In this document: positions 1 to 9,778 of the stretch, piece by piece
How the letters are laid out: every line of letters starts with the position of its first letter
Numbering within the stretch: the first letter of the stretch is position 1
Notes under the pieces: model-generated
Database searches by the model: none
What the model was told of the DNA's origin: nothing
The model's input: the letters and a program-made list of their open reading frames with translations, nothing else
Position numbers and translations under genes: made by a program
Source of the DNA: Astropecten irregularis
Taxonomy: Eukaryota > Echinodermata > Asteroidea > Paxillosida > Astropectinidae
Assembly (NCBI GenBank): GCA_963971285.1
Contig: OZ020252.1
Span: 16,281,662-16,345,661 of the forward strand
Direction: 5' to 3'
DNA: 64,000 nucleotides

Positions 1-135
1 ATTCGGGCAGTTCGTTAAAAAAAGTTGCGAAATTTGAAATGCGGGGGCAGAGACATCCAGGGGGCGGCAAGTGCCCCCCGCCCCCATAGTGAACGGTAAA
101 GATCGCAGGAAGATCTTAAAAGTCTGCTCGTTTAA

Positions 136-503
136 AGGTAGGATCATACATGATTGGTAAAAGTCACAGAACAACACTCATACTGTCTAACCCAACATGT
201 ACATAAATGATAACACACCTGTGAAAATTTGAGCTCAATCGGACATCTGAGTTACGAAAAAATAGCGAAAACATGAATACATGTGTACATTTTTCTTATA
301 AAACCTATAGAATATGGTTTTGATCTTACCCCGAGATCGAAACTGTTTACGGTACTTGTTTTACCAATTTCTGGATAAATACAGCATTTCAGGCGGAAAT
401 ATGTTTCTACCAGCACCATCTTCATATACCCTGAAAGGTATACATAAATCTGTGAACATTTATGTTTGGGTATGTTAATACCAATTCTGTACTGTACCTT
501 TCA
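136..503. mobile_element. TTAA-type MITE, family B copy
   Basis: The left end begins after TTAA (132-135) with AGGTAGGATCATACATGATT. The right end reads ...TCTGTACTGTACCTTT. The same internal sequence (GATCTTACCCCGAGATC, CAGCACCATCTT) recurs at 43.56, 54.6 and 60.9 kb. The right-hand TTAA is mutated to TTCA. It lies immediately 3' of the SLC16 exon ending at 541. Confidence 0.6.
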
Positions 504-540
504 GTTTGAGCCAGATGTCAACATTATAAGCCAACCTTAC

Positions 541-672
541 CTGAAAGCAGGGTATAAATCAGCGCCAATTGAAGCGGAGTCTCAATAAAAGAAGCAGCTA
601 TGGCAGCAAGTGTAATCACGACACCACATGCGCCGATGACGTACCCCGATCCAAACGTCCGGCCTAGTAAGC
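541..672 (-). CDS. SLC16-like coding exon 2
   Basis: 132-bp exon with acceptor CTTTGCAG|GC and donor TCAG|GTAAGG. It encodes LLGRTFGSGYVIGACGV and the following helix to YTLLSG. Both its phases are 1, matching exon 1. Confidence 0.75.
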
Positions 673-1129
673 CTGCAAAGGGGGCTGGGACATGTTACAA
701 AGCAAACAGAACCAACATTAGAAAACAACAATATAATTATGTGGATCGGTTTGCGGAAACACCATGTACGAATCGTTCGTATTTTCGCACTTCTATTTCG
801 TTCGCACTTCTCTTAATTAGGTCTCAACGTTTTGATTAGCCTGCTCTAGTCCTCATCAGGAGACCCTCTACTGGTGAGGACTCCATCTCAGGTTTAATGG
901 ACCCACCTATCAATCCGCTCATAACTGCAATCAGCGTCAGGATCCAGCCAATGATCCACGTCTGAGTCTGCAGCTGGTCTTGTAAGGTGGGCAGCATGAT
1001 GCCTAGGCCTTTGGTTATTCCTGCCGAGAGCAAGTTGTATGTCCAGAGGGTCAGGACGGCTATCCACCCCGACCGACCCCCCTCCGCCCCAAGAACGCTG
1101 AATTTCCCGCGACATTTGTTGCTAGCCAT
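541..1129 (-). CDS. SLC16/monocarboxylate transporter-like gene, 5' two coding exons (partial)
   Basis: Two coding exons of a 12-TM major-facilitator protein of the SLC16 (MCT) family, which move monocarboxylates or related acids across membranes. Exon 1 is 907-1129 (start ATG 1129-1127, MASNKCRG). It carries the family's first membrane segment with GGRSGWIAVLTLWTYNLLSA, then GITKGLGIMLPTLQ, which resembles the MCT 'GITKSFGVFFPELQ' region, and ends at the donor ATAG|GTGGGT. Exon 2 is 541-672 (acceptor CTTTGCAG). It continues in phase 1 as GLLGRTFGSGYVIGACGVV and a further hydrophobic helix, ending TCAG|GTAAGG. The join restores one frame across both segments. The rest of the gene, including the family's central loop and C-terminal helices, lies left of the window. 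The substrate cannot be told. An in-frame ATG seven codons upstream (1150) is possible but less conserved. Confidence 0.8.
736..866 (-). repeat. Penelope-type terminal repeat, copy 1 (SLC16 intron)
   Basis: About 130 bp shared with 8514-8642 and 50018-50131, with fragments at 44.4 and 49.1 kb. Landmarks are GTGGATCGGTTTGCGG, GCACTTCT and AACGTTTTGA, then a CATCAGGAG end. On the minus strand it contains CTGATGA followed by a potential stem and AAAAC (829-859). Here the usual GAAAC is mutated, so this copy is probably dead as a ribozyme. Confidence 0.55.
907..1129 (-). CDS. SLC16-like coding exon 1, copy 1
   Basis: Encodes the cytoplasmic N terminus, TM1 and most of TM2, up to MSGLIG. The donor is GTGGGT and the exon ends in phase 1. 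This is the sister of the exon at 5528-5747 and differs from it by a few residues, including one inserted near the N terminus. Confidence 0.75.
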
Positions 1130-1150
1130 TTTGTTCAGAAATGGACGCAC

Positions 1151-2065
1151 GTATATATACTCCTCCTTTGTGCGAAACAGCTAATAATGTTCAATTACAA
1201 TAATTGAATAAATTGAATAAAATAATTGAATAAAATTATTTCATTCACCAGTACATCGTGGACAACCGAATGCGTTGTCAGTTAAAAATTGTTCGTGGTG
1301 ATAGTAGCCCATAGGTCCATGTAAAATCATCGCAAGCTCGCAACTGTGTCACATACGTACCTGTTATTTCACATGCGGTGAGGTGTAACTTAGTTTATAT
1401 GTACATAAATGAACTCACTTTTCCCTTGCAAACATTTTTGATGACTTTCGAAAAAGAATGTAATATTACATATGCAGGAAATCTAACAATTTTTGAATGA
1501 CTCTTGAAAGTGTACCCAATTAAGTACAAACTGAGTTCAATTTCACTGACATATATAGAACCGAGTAAAGACTGGTGAATTTATACCAGCACAAACATTG
1601 AAATAGGCCAATATACCTGAGTCTGTATTCAAACAATGTGCAGTTTGAAACTAGGTTACCAAAAAGTAGAACAAGTGGCCTAATCTAGTACAATCATGCA
1701 CATTAATGTAGTGCAAAGTCATCCACTCATACGTGGGATGGCCTAGTATTAATGCGTGTAACGGTAAGCCATGCTATTTCCGAACTAAAAAAAAAACTCG
1801 CAAGGCTTGCGAAATGTTCTCATGCTTGAGAAATGTTACAAAATTAGAGTCGTCTTGTGAAAGGACACCAATTGCTTGAGAGTAACCAACATCCCTAGTG
1901 AATCCTTGAGAAATTTGGGAGGAGGTCTAGACCTTTACGACAAAAGATTTCTCACGCTCAAGAATGTCTTTTCTATTGGTCAATAGGACCTGCATACTAT
2001 CGTATATTGCTATTCACTCAGGCATACTAGGACAAGAAGGTAAAGTATAGCAAGCGATGCTGACT
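1151..2065. other. No gene seen; AT-rich 5' flank of SLC16 copy 1
   Basis: Apart from AT-rich sequence (an AATTGAATAAA run at about 1200-1230) I see no coding signal, RNA gene or clear repeat here. The SLC16 promoter or a 5' UTR exon could lie in it, but no core promoter motif stands out. Confidence 0.4.
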
Positions 2066-2069
2066 AGGC

Positions 2070-2830
2070 TCCTCCAGGTCGAACTTCTTCTGGGCGCCAT
2101 GGGACTGGAAGGGCAACTCCAAAGGACTGACGCTGTCACTGTGTGCTCAGTATGATCTTTCCATCACCAACTTACACCATCTTCCAGCAAGCGGACAAGC
2201 TTAAGTTACAAATACAAGAACACGTGGGGCATCCTCGATCAAGGCAGTGGCACTGTGCTAACTATACAGTGCGCCAGAGACCGATGTGACATTCACATTA
2301 CACGCTGCATGAGAGGAGCAGGTCCGATCATCGCCTACTCTGGAGTAAGATGAACATAGGCCGCCTCGGCAGCTAGCCCGGAATGGTAAAACGGCTAGGA
2401 CCAAGCCCTTCAGGAAGCTGAACATCGCTCGGATAACCTCGGAAACACTACAGCAGAGTCTCCAGGAATACCTGTCCAACATGGGACGGGAGCACAACTT
2501 AGAAGAGGAATGGAGGTCCTTCTGAGAGGCCGTTTACTGGACGCTGAGATGATGCAGCGCATTGGAAAGGCAAGCGCGGCCAGTTGGCCGACTGAAAGAG
2601 ACGGCACTCGTCCCTCCACGAAGATTGCCTTGTACAGAGACGTGGTCCTGAGTGCACTTCTCTAGTGTGAGACGTGGACCACCTACCGCCGGTACATCAA
2701 ACGTTACTGCTGAAGCAGTTTCACCAGCGTTGTCTGTGGAGAATCTGCAACATCAAGTGACAGGACAGAGTGTCCAACCTCCAGGCTCTGGGAAAGTACA
2801 CGATACGCAACGCTAGCCACGCAACTCGAC
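2070..2830 (+). mobile_element. Degenerate non-LTR retrotransposon (endonuclease and RT fragments, core deleted)
   Basis: Read through frameshifts and stops, 2140-2330 gives the end of an APE-type endonuclease: YDLSIT, then HPRSRQWHCANYTVRQR and SDHRLLWSKM, the last with the catalytic DH. 2390-2540 gives KPFRKLNIARI and EEEWRSF, which precede the RT. 2660-2790 gives CETWTTYRRYIK and RICNIK, which follow it. The central RT region is therefore missing, an internal deletion. The fragments resemble the 'craniofacial development protein 2-like' elements common in marine invertebrate genomes. No intact ORF remains. Confidence 0.65.
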
Positions 2831-3826
2831 GTAGGCCCGATGTGAAAGGGGCTTTACTACCGGTATAAGCATAGAGCTAGGAAGAGGAGGAGTTCGAACT
2901 GCAACCTTTCACTAATCCAATCACTTATCGCCCAATTAAGCCCCATTGGAAAAGCACTGCGGCCGGCCACACGCCGGTTACATAACATAACCGCAGTCGA
3001 TCCTTTGAACAGGATGATTGTCGCCGGAGTTCCCTTGTAACCCCCAAAATGGTTCATAACTGAAATTGAAGTGCATTGGGTTCTCACTCCTTCTGTTCCT
3101 AGCTCTATGCTATAAGGTTCCATCTACATAATGTCCAATTCACGTGCATTGACTCTGCATGACGCATTCAAATAACATTACCCAATCACAGAGACTTCTA
3201 GGTTTCCTTTGTATAGCTCAATGACTTATATAACTTCAGCAGTCAGCGCAGGTCCAGTTCAGTACGTGTATAGCAACAACCAGCATGAGTTTGCATCCAT
3301 GCACATGCAACTGGCTGGCAGAAATAGGTGAAACAATGTGATAAAAAAAGACAAGGCCGTTTCCATGCATGCGGTACATTTTATGCACTTTCATACATGT
3401 CTCCCAATCATGAATGACTAATTCTTTTGAAAAACTCCATTTTTATAATCATTTCGACCTATCCAATTTCATTTTTTATTGCCCACGCTCAGCGCTCACT
3501 ACAAAAAAACCCAACAATTTCCCCATCAACTACACCTTTGATAGAACAATGTCACAGTACAACTGTATACCAAATGGACTAGGGCCATTAATCTTATATC
3601 AAAATACATATGTATAATTATTATGCAGTTCCCATAACCTGGAAACCAACCACACATGACTCTATACTTATCAGCACAAAAATGCGCAATGCAAAGCCCG
3701 TCTCCCGCTGCGCGTAGTTCTGTAAAAACATGTAAATACGTCAGAAAAAAATAAACAATGAAAACACAATTACAGTTTACATGTACAAAGGTAACTAAGG
3801 AAACAGTCCGTATTGTACGTGGAAGA
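2831..3826. other. No gene supported; probable repeat-derived sequence
   Basis: An 88-codon minus-strand ORF (2857-3123) directly abuts the retrotransposon relic. It has no recognisable motif and looks like the element's 3' flank. The rest is AT-rich with short incidental ORFs only. Confidence 0.3.
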
Positions 3827-3830
3827 TTAA

Positions 3831-3930
3831 AGGTAGTATCATATACTTTGGTTTTTGTCAAAGAAATGCAGATTCTGTGGACAAAAATATCAAGGAAGAT
3901 ACAGTATAGTATAGTGACACCCGCATTGGT
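3831..3930. mobile_element. TTAA-type MITE family A, left fragment
   Basis: TTAA at 3827-3830 is followed by AGGTAGTATCATA and the family-A internal sequence (TTTTTGTCAAAGAAATGCAG). It ends after about 100 bp, so only the left quarter is present. Confidence 0.55.
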
Positions 3931-3942
3931 AAGGACATGGAC

Positions 3943-4740
3943 TTACCTTCGAAATGACATTACATAAGACAGTTTCTTGTTCTTGGTGCCCAAGGGGATA
4001 GGTCGGATCGTGGATAGAACTTTGCAGAAGCTAGACAAGATCTTGACCAGGATTTCATTAGGGATAACGTTTGACAAGACAAGTCGAGTAGTTGGTTGAG
4101 CCAAGGGCATTACATTGATGAAAGAGTTTCTGAAATTGAAACCATGCAATGTGGCTTCTTGGACGTCTTGTTTTGTTTTCAGGGAAACTGCGGCACGCCC
4201 ATTTGAAATACGGGATGCCGAGTTCACCGATTGTGAGTCTATTGTCCCAGTAATCGCATCGACGTAAGTGGCTATGGGGACATAGGTGTGAGAAGTTGGA
4301 CGGTCGGGTGTGTCATTAGGGCGTTTGTTAGTGTTAGCGTGTGAGGTTTGGGGCTGAGGCTTAGAGTAGTTGTTGTCGTGCATGAAGGATGGCTTGGGTT
4401 GTCATTTTCTTAGGTGGTGTTTTCTTGATGGGAGTTATTTTTGCATTGCAACGTGACCCCTCTCTGTACAGTTAAAGCATTTGATGATATCGTTTGAGAT
4501 AAAGACACGGTAGTTCATGACCTATAGGTTATGTTCATGTGGTCTGGAATTGTCACGTTGATATCAATAACAACATGCATGACTTGTCGTCGGAGGGACA
4601 TGATATGTGATAAGATAGCTCCTTTGATTCCAAGGGGGATGGCACGGATTGGGGAGACTAGTTTACACAAGTTGGACAGGTTTTGTATTTGGTTTTTCAA
4701 TGTATGAGTTAATCGGGATGCCTTCAATAGACTTGAATTC
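3943..4740 (-). mobile_element. Tx1/L1-like non-LTR retrotransposon ORF1 remnant
   Basis: From 4727 down, the minus strand encodes LCKLVSPIRAIPLGIKGA, then HIMSLRRQVMHVVIDIN, then (about 4510-4440) VFISNDIIKCFNCTERGHV. The last is a CCHC zinc knuckle of the kind ending non-LTR ORF1 proteins. A second ORF (4383-3943) holds a related N-terminal segment (FCKVLSTIRPIPLGTKNK, YVMSFRR). The core motif therefore appears twice in 0.8 kb, which suggests two truncated copies joined head to tail. ORF1 proteins of this type bind element RNA. Frameshifts make it inactive. Confidence 0.55.
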
Positions 4741-5165
4741 TACCCCATTTTCTCAGGAAAGCCCTACTGGGGGGGACAAAAGGTCTGGCGTTTGAGGGTA
4801 TAGCCCTGTGGTCGCTTGACTGACCACGGACAGAAGATGTGGGTTTGGTTGGCATGGCTAGCCATAGTGGCCAACGCCAGCCCTTTATACTCTAACGCTG
4901 TGGTACGCTAAACGGTACGGGTGGGAAAATACAACTGAAATTTCTCCAAAAAAGAGCCCGTAAATATGTCTTACAAAAGGCTACAAGTGTCTACACAAGA
5001 AACACAATTATAAAATCATAAGCTGGAGACCAAAAGGGTCTCGAACGCAACAAAAACTTACAGTTTGCGAGAGCTCAAAATGGTCACCACCTAAAAATAA
5101 AAACCACAACAAAAAACCCTGATACCATGGACAAGACCTTATAAACAAATGTAATGTTTTAGGTT
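4741..5165. other. Probable retrotransposon 5' flank and unclassified repeat
   Basis: No coding potential. 4750-4920 is moderately GC-rich and contiguous with the ORF1 remnant, so it may be that element's leader. 4920-5160 shows nothing identifiable. Confidence 0.3.
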
Positions 5166-5515
5166 AGGTACTATCATACTTCAGTAGCATACCGAAACAG
5201 AAATCGTCACAGATTTACCTATATCTTACAGGGTTAGGTGATAGTAGAACTCATTCACCCTTTTCTGTCTGAAATGCTGTAGGACCTATTAGAGCAAAAC
5301 CAACGACCAAACAATTTTGATCTTTAGAAGATAAAAGGTGACAAGATTTTAAAAAGTACCGTGGACATTTTTCACTGTTTTCTCGAAAAGTGCATGGGCA
5401 CCGTATATGGGACTGGAAATTTCACACTGAAAAACTGTTTCTATATCGTTCTTGATATTGTTGCCACTGAATCTTCACTTTTCTTTGATAAAACCCTGAA
5501 AGTATGATTACCTTA
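5166..5515. mobile_element. TTAA-type MITE family A, abutting a duplicated exon
   Basis: Left end AGGTACTATCATACTTCAGT and right end AAAGTATGATTACCTTATTA. Internal marks are GCACCGTATATGGGACTG and CTGAAATGCTGTA. The right end lies about 12 bp from the splice donor of the second SLC16 exon (5528). Confidence 0.65.
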
Positions 5516-5527
5516 TTAATTACCTAC

Positions 5528-5747
5528 CTATCAATCCGCTCATAACTGCAATCAGCGCCAGGGTCCAGCCAATGATCCACGTCTGAGTCTGCAGCTGGTC
5601 TTGTAAGGTGGGCAGCATGATGCCTAGGCCTTTGGTTATTCCTGCCGAGAGAAAGTTGTATGTCCAGAGGGTCAGGACGGCTATCCACCCCGACCGACCC
5701 CCCTCCGCCCTAAGAACGCTGAATTTCCCGCAACTTTTGCGAGCCAT
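5528..5747 (-). CDS. SLC16-like first coding exon, duplicated copy 2
   Basis: Encodes MARKSCGKFSVLRAEGG, then the same membrane segments as the 907-1129 exon, with few differences (for example YNLLS to YNFLS, and GWILTL to GWTLAL). The frame is open, the start ATG is kept, and the donor GATAG|GTAGGT is canonical and in the same phase 1. Similarity begins about 20 bp upstream of the ATG and stops within a few bases of the donor. No partner exon 2 is seen between 5528 and 1130. It could be an alternative first exon splicing to 672-541, the lone remnant of a duplicated gene, or a pseudo-exon. The intact frame and donor favour use. Confidence 0.55.
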
Positions 5748-5764
5748 TTTTAGAGAGATGGACG

Positions 5765-5960
5765 TACGCGAAGCCGGTCAACTCGTACGCCGATCAACTC
5801 GTACGCCAGCAAACTCGTACGCCAACCAACTCGTACGCCACGTATAATTAACATGTATAGGAGTTTGTAAACTCTGGCCGTTTTTTCTTCAGTAGACGAT
5901 TTTGTAATGTTGTTTTATTATATTTTTGGAATACGAGCGTACGAGTTGACCAGCATTCGA
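5765..5960. repeat. Foldback repeat of 'AACTCGTACGCC' motifs
   Basis: Four direct copies of ACTCGTACGCC at about 5779-5840 are answered by an inverted GCGTACGAGTTGACC near 5940. The stretch can fold back and looks like a small decayed TIR element next to the duplicated SLC16 exon. Confidence 0.4.
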
Positions 5961-6059
5961 CGTACGTATACTATTATGATAGCGGCCTTTCAGACTAGTG
6001 CAAGTTTGACAACAAAAATCTCGGAAAGGTTTGTTGGCCGACCACGGCCTCCTTGCACA

Positions 6060-6129
6060 TAGTCTAGATTGCTAGACGTAGTTATCGTACCCGCCACCAC
6101 GAGAGGGCGTATCATGACAATCTAGACTA
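6060..6129. mobile_element. 70-bp miniature TIR element with 9-bp target duplication
   Basis: Perfect 12-bp terminal inverted repeats, TAGTCTAGATTG and CAATCTAGACTA, are flanked by an exact 9-bp direct repeat CCTTGCACA (6051-6059 and 6130-6138). Duplications of 9-10 bp are typical of Mutator-like elements; the superfamily here is inference. Confidence 0.65.
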
Positions 6130-6138
6130 CCTTGCACA

Positions 6139-7345
6139 CGGACAATGGACGTACGGGGAAACACTGAATGAATTGAACTGAATGTAATCTAACTGCAAGC
6201 TCGACTTAGCAATGATTATTTTATGTAGCCTATTAGCCTGAAGGGATATTCAGTTATTTCTGACAAGCCAATGGCTTGATAAGTAGCTAGGGCCTTAGCT
6301 GGGGTTCAATGCTTAAGACCTATTCATACTAGAAACTCGCAAGGCTTATTTTCTCATTCTTTCGGTTAGCGAAGAATTTCTAGGCTAACCTTGATTTGTT
6401 TCTGCTATTGATATGTATTCTGAATGCACTAGTTATTGCTTAGCGTATAGCGAGAAAGACAACTCTCCCGTGAAATACGCTGACCGTAAGCGAAAAGTAT
6501 GCTACCATAACGAAGATATATATTTTTTAAACCGTAACGAATTCACTAAAAAATTGGGCCCTGGCCTCCCCTGGTGCTGGGTAACATACAACATAAGTCG
6601 CGTTCAGCCTTATAAATGGCCCAATCCCATGATTTAATACAATCCCGATCCCACAATACGTGTACCCTTTTTGATAGTTTCAACAATGTGAAGCTGTTGT
6701 CTATGCGTATGACCGAAGCATGAAATTATCATTAATTAAAATCGCCCAGTCGTGACCGTGGCGACGTTCGTTTTTGTTCCTGTTGGGACAATCGCCGACA
6801 GAGGGCGGCAGACACACTTCTCGAAACGAACTCGTCTTGTGCTGACAGGGCGTAGACTGGTTCTCAGTCCCTATACCATTTGCATACAATTTCCCACTGA
6901 CAAAACGAACGTCGTCAGAAAACTACATGTACTTATCTTCGTCATTGCGTATGGCCCAGTGTTTGACGTTTTTGGATAAAAAACAAATGTTCCCCTTTCT
7001 TGATGACTCTTGATTTTACATTGAAAGGGCCTGTTTAGCAAATCGTTCCATATTTTGAACTAAATTTGTTCAAACAATATCGCACTAAAAGCGTGCTCCT
7101 CATTCAAATGTTAAGTAAAGGATTCAGTGCACCATTGGCCCTTCCCGGCCAGCTTAGCGTATACATCCGCCAGAAAATATTGAGACTTCCGGTCGAATTT
7201 AGAAGAGTCCGGTTGGGATGAACCACTAGTTGGAGGTTAGGGTCAAGGGTACATCGAATGACACCTTAGGATTCCTTCATGATCTCACACGGATCGAGGA
7301 AGGATCATTTCTTGCTCTATGATCTGGCCAAAGTTACCCTTTAAT
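6139..7345. other. No gene supported
   Basis: Short ORFs occur (a 74-codon one at 6413, a 75-codon one at 6752) but show no motif, splice context or repeat identity I can defend. The region precedes a plausible promoter at 7356. Confidence 0.3.
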
Positions 7346-7355
7346 CCCCGGGAGT

Positions 7356-7362
7356 TATAAAA
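7356..7362 (+). promoter_or_regulatory. Candidate TATA box
   Basis: TATAAAA lies about 25-30 bp upstream of GC-richer sequence and upstream of a strong splice donor at 7684. It could serve the GT31 gene at 9779. This rests on position and motif only. Confidence 0.3.
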
Positions 7363-7385
7363 GTCGTCTTACAATGCGTAAGTCA

Positions 7386-7684
7386 GAGCCTGATATAAGC
7401 GCCGCAGACAGCACCGCGGTCCCGTGTATACAGAGTTAGGGCGAGACACAGCTAGTGCACTGTCTGAACATTGTAAACTTACCATAGTATACGCCCAAGA
7501 CTCGGAGATTTCCCATATACAGTGTATTATGATGACGAATTCTTGTACATGTACTTTCTTCCATGCCTTCAGTGATTGTGTTTATCGGCGTTTATTGTTT
7601 TGCACCTGAAAGACGAGCAATGTCTGGCAGTTATTTTCGGCGTTAACATTTTTCCAAGGATCGCTGTAAAAAGCCATGCGTGAG
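7386..7684 (+). other. Candidate 5' UTR exon of the GT31 gene with a spliced uORF
   Basis: The proposed exon ends at ATGCGTGAG|GTGAGT, a strong donor. A matching acceptor, CTTGTTTCAG, lies at 9678, 100 bp upstream of the coding start. If they join, the ATG at 7676 opens a short upstream ORF that stops before 9779 (MREVMKYSALRKSIK), which could dampen translation. The transcription start is a guess based on the TATA-like motif. Confidence 0.25.
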
Positions 7685-8513
7685 GTGAGTTTATATATAA
7701 CTAAAAGTGGCAAGAAAGTGCATGACTTTTGCTCTAATGTTGGCTATCGCATCACATTTTGCCAGGGTGATTCATAATTCAGAATTACACACAGTTTCTA
7801 AGTTGTATAGCCTATATACTTATCAAAAGGCTTTAGCTATACAAAATGGCATTTCTGCATATAGAGTGTGACACATGCAATGTATACACAACAGTCTTCT
7901 TCCAAAATAATCAGTTTTTACAAAAATCGTCTACTCCCATTCTATACGCACGCTTTATACGCCCTACCGTGACACTTTTTCTTGCAGTGAGAAAAGTGTA
8001 GATGGCAAAAATGCATTATTGTTCGATATTGTAAGAACAAAATCTAAACATTGTATAAAGTTCACATGCAAGACAGTGTATAGTGAATTTCGTTGCTGCT
8101 TCGCTTCATGGAAGGGCACCGTATACATTGTAAGGGCCTAAAACTGAGCAATTTTAACCTATGATCACCCAATGTCTTTGAATGCGCAATGAAACAATAT
8201 GAATCGTGCAAAGACTTCAGCTGCATTAGACGCAACATTTTGAGTACGTGTGAAACCGCCATCATCGTTATGAAACACGTCTATCAATGACCGAACATTT
8301 TGTTAAACGTTTGAATACGTAATTTCATTAATACACAATATATTTTTTTGCTATATGGTATACTTACTGTTACTCCAGACAAAGGTTACTCCATACAGGC
8401 ATTTGAGGTGAAAATGCGACCTGGGGTCAATTTGGCCCTGCTAACTACTGCTTAGCACACCAATTTGAAGAAAGACTAGGCTTTGCATGGTGACTACATG
8501 TATTGGTATATGT
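7685..8513. other. No gene seen (possible GT31 5' intron)
   Basis: AT-rich, without a recognisable repeat or coding signal. It would be intronic if the proposed 5' exon is right. Confidence 0.3.
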
Positions 8514-8642
8514 GGATCGGTTTGCGGAAACACCATGCACTTTGTACATGTTACGGTACTTTTGCACTTTTATTTCATTTGCACTTCTCGTAAGGTCTCA
8601 ACGTTTCGACTAGCCTGCTCTATATAGTCCTCATCAGGAGAT
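8514..8642 (-). repeat. Penelope-type terminal repeat with hammerhead-like core, copy 2
   Basis: Same repeat as at 736 and 50018. On the minus strand 8637-8603 reads CTGATGA, then a potential stem (GACTA paired with TAGTC), then GAAAC. These are the two conserved hammerhead core blocks either side of stem II. Penelope-like retroelements are known to carry such ribozymes in their terminal repeats. No reverse transcriptase is attached here. Confidence 0.55.
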
Positions 8643-9678
8643 GTTTTTGTGGAACCAACTTGCTAACCATTCAATTTCTGACTTCCTAAAAACAGGATCA
8701 ACAACCAAATTGTCATGTGTTGTGAATAGGGCTCCGCGCTCGAGCTATTTATAGAATACGCCCAGTTTCTATTCAGAACCACATCCCCTCACACAAGAAG
8801 AGACCTATAGGCCTATACATGTCATGCATGACGGTGTCTGCATGCATGAAGAAGCTATACATTATCCACCACGCAAACCTCGGAGTACTTTACAAGACCT
8901 ATAGTTGTTAATGTATGCACGCCAGCCCCTAATGCGACCATCAAACTTAAAGTTTAAACCTAATCATCCTGAAGGTTTGATGTAGTCTCATAGAAATTCA
9001 TCGATCCATGCCACGACAACGTATATTATGCCGGCCTACATTGGGGTCATGACCCCCCGCACCCCCTTCGAAGTTCCCTTGAGTTAATCAAATCATGGGA
9101 TCGGGAAAATGCGTCAGAAACCGAAAGCTTCCGGTAAGCGTTCTAATTTGGGAAGGAATGTCTTCAAACGTCTCAATGGATGCACTTTATATGCAGTGAT
9201 TACTCATTCACTGCGGAATAACTTAATACTCGTCAACATGATAGTACGCTTGGCACTATAAACACTGAAGATTCAAGTTACACTTTACAGATTTAATTTA
9301 ATAAGGTAAGGTTTGCGGTATATAGCACCATGCATTGCATATACAGGAATCTCCTCTATAGGTGTGTGGTTCTGAGAAGAACCCATGGTTTAACACTCGA
9401 CGTTCCGAACAGTGTGCTCTGTTCGTCTTCAGGAGGGTTACTCCTATGATTAACCTTTTTTCTGAATAGGTAATGGTTCTGGTTATAAGCTCATCCAATC
9501 ATGTAACAGGAATGTTATGGACTGCGGCGGTGTAGCGTTATGCTGTGTTATTTTCTGTGAATGTTCTCTGACACACTTGCCGATTATACCTTTTTCGGAG
9601 AAAATACCCCTTTTCTAATAATTTTCCCCCCAAAATGAGTCCGACGCTCTAAGAAGATTCCCTTTGATCTTGTTTCAG
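8643..9678. other. Repeat fragment then no feature
   Basis: 8650-8730 resembles the interior of the 42.07-kb MITE (AAACAGGATCAACAACC, TGTCATGTGTTGTG). The remainder shows nothing coding. Confidence 0.3.
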
Positions 9679-9778
9679 GTCATGAAGTATAGCGCTCTAC
9701 GGAAGAGTATTAAATGAACCCAACAGCATCGATCAGCACGTCTCTGATTCTGGGCGATAGGAAGCTCAAAGTCTCACC

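Noticed and set aside
2857..3123. 88-codon minus ORF next to a retrotransposon relic
   Set aside because: No recognisable motif, and continuous with degenerate retrotransposon DNA.
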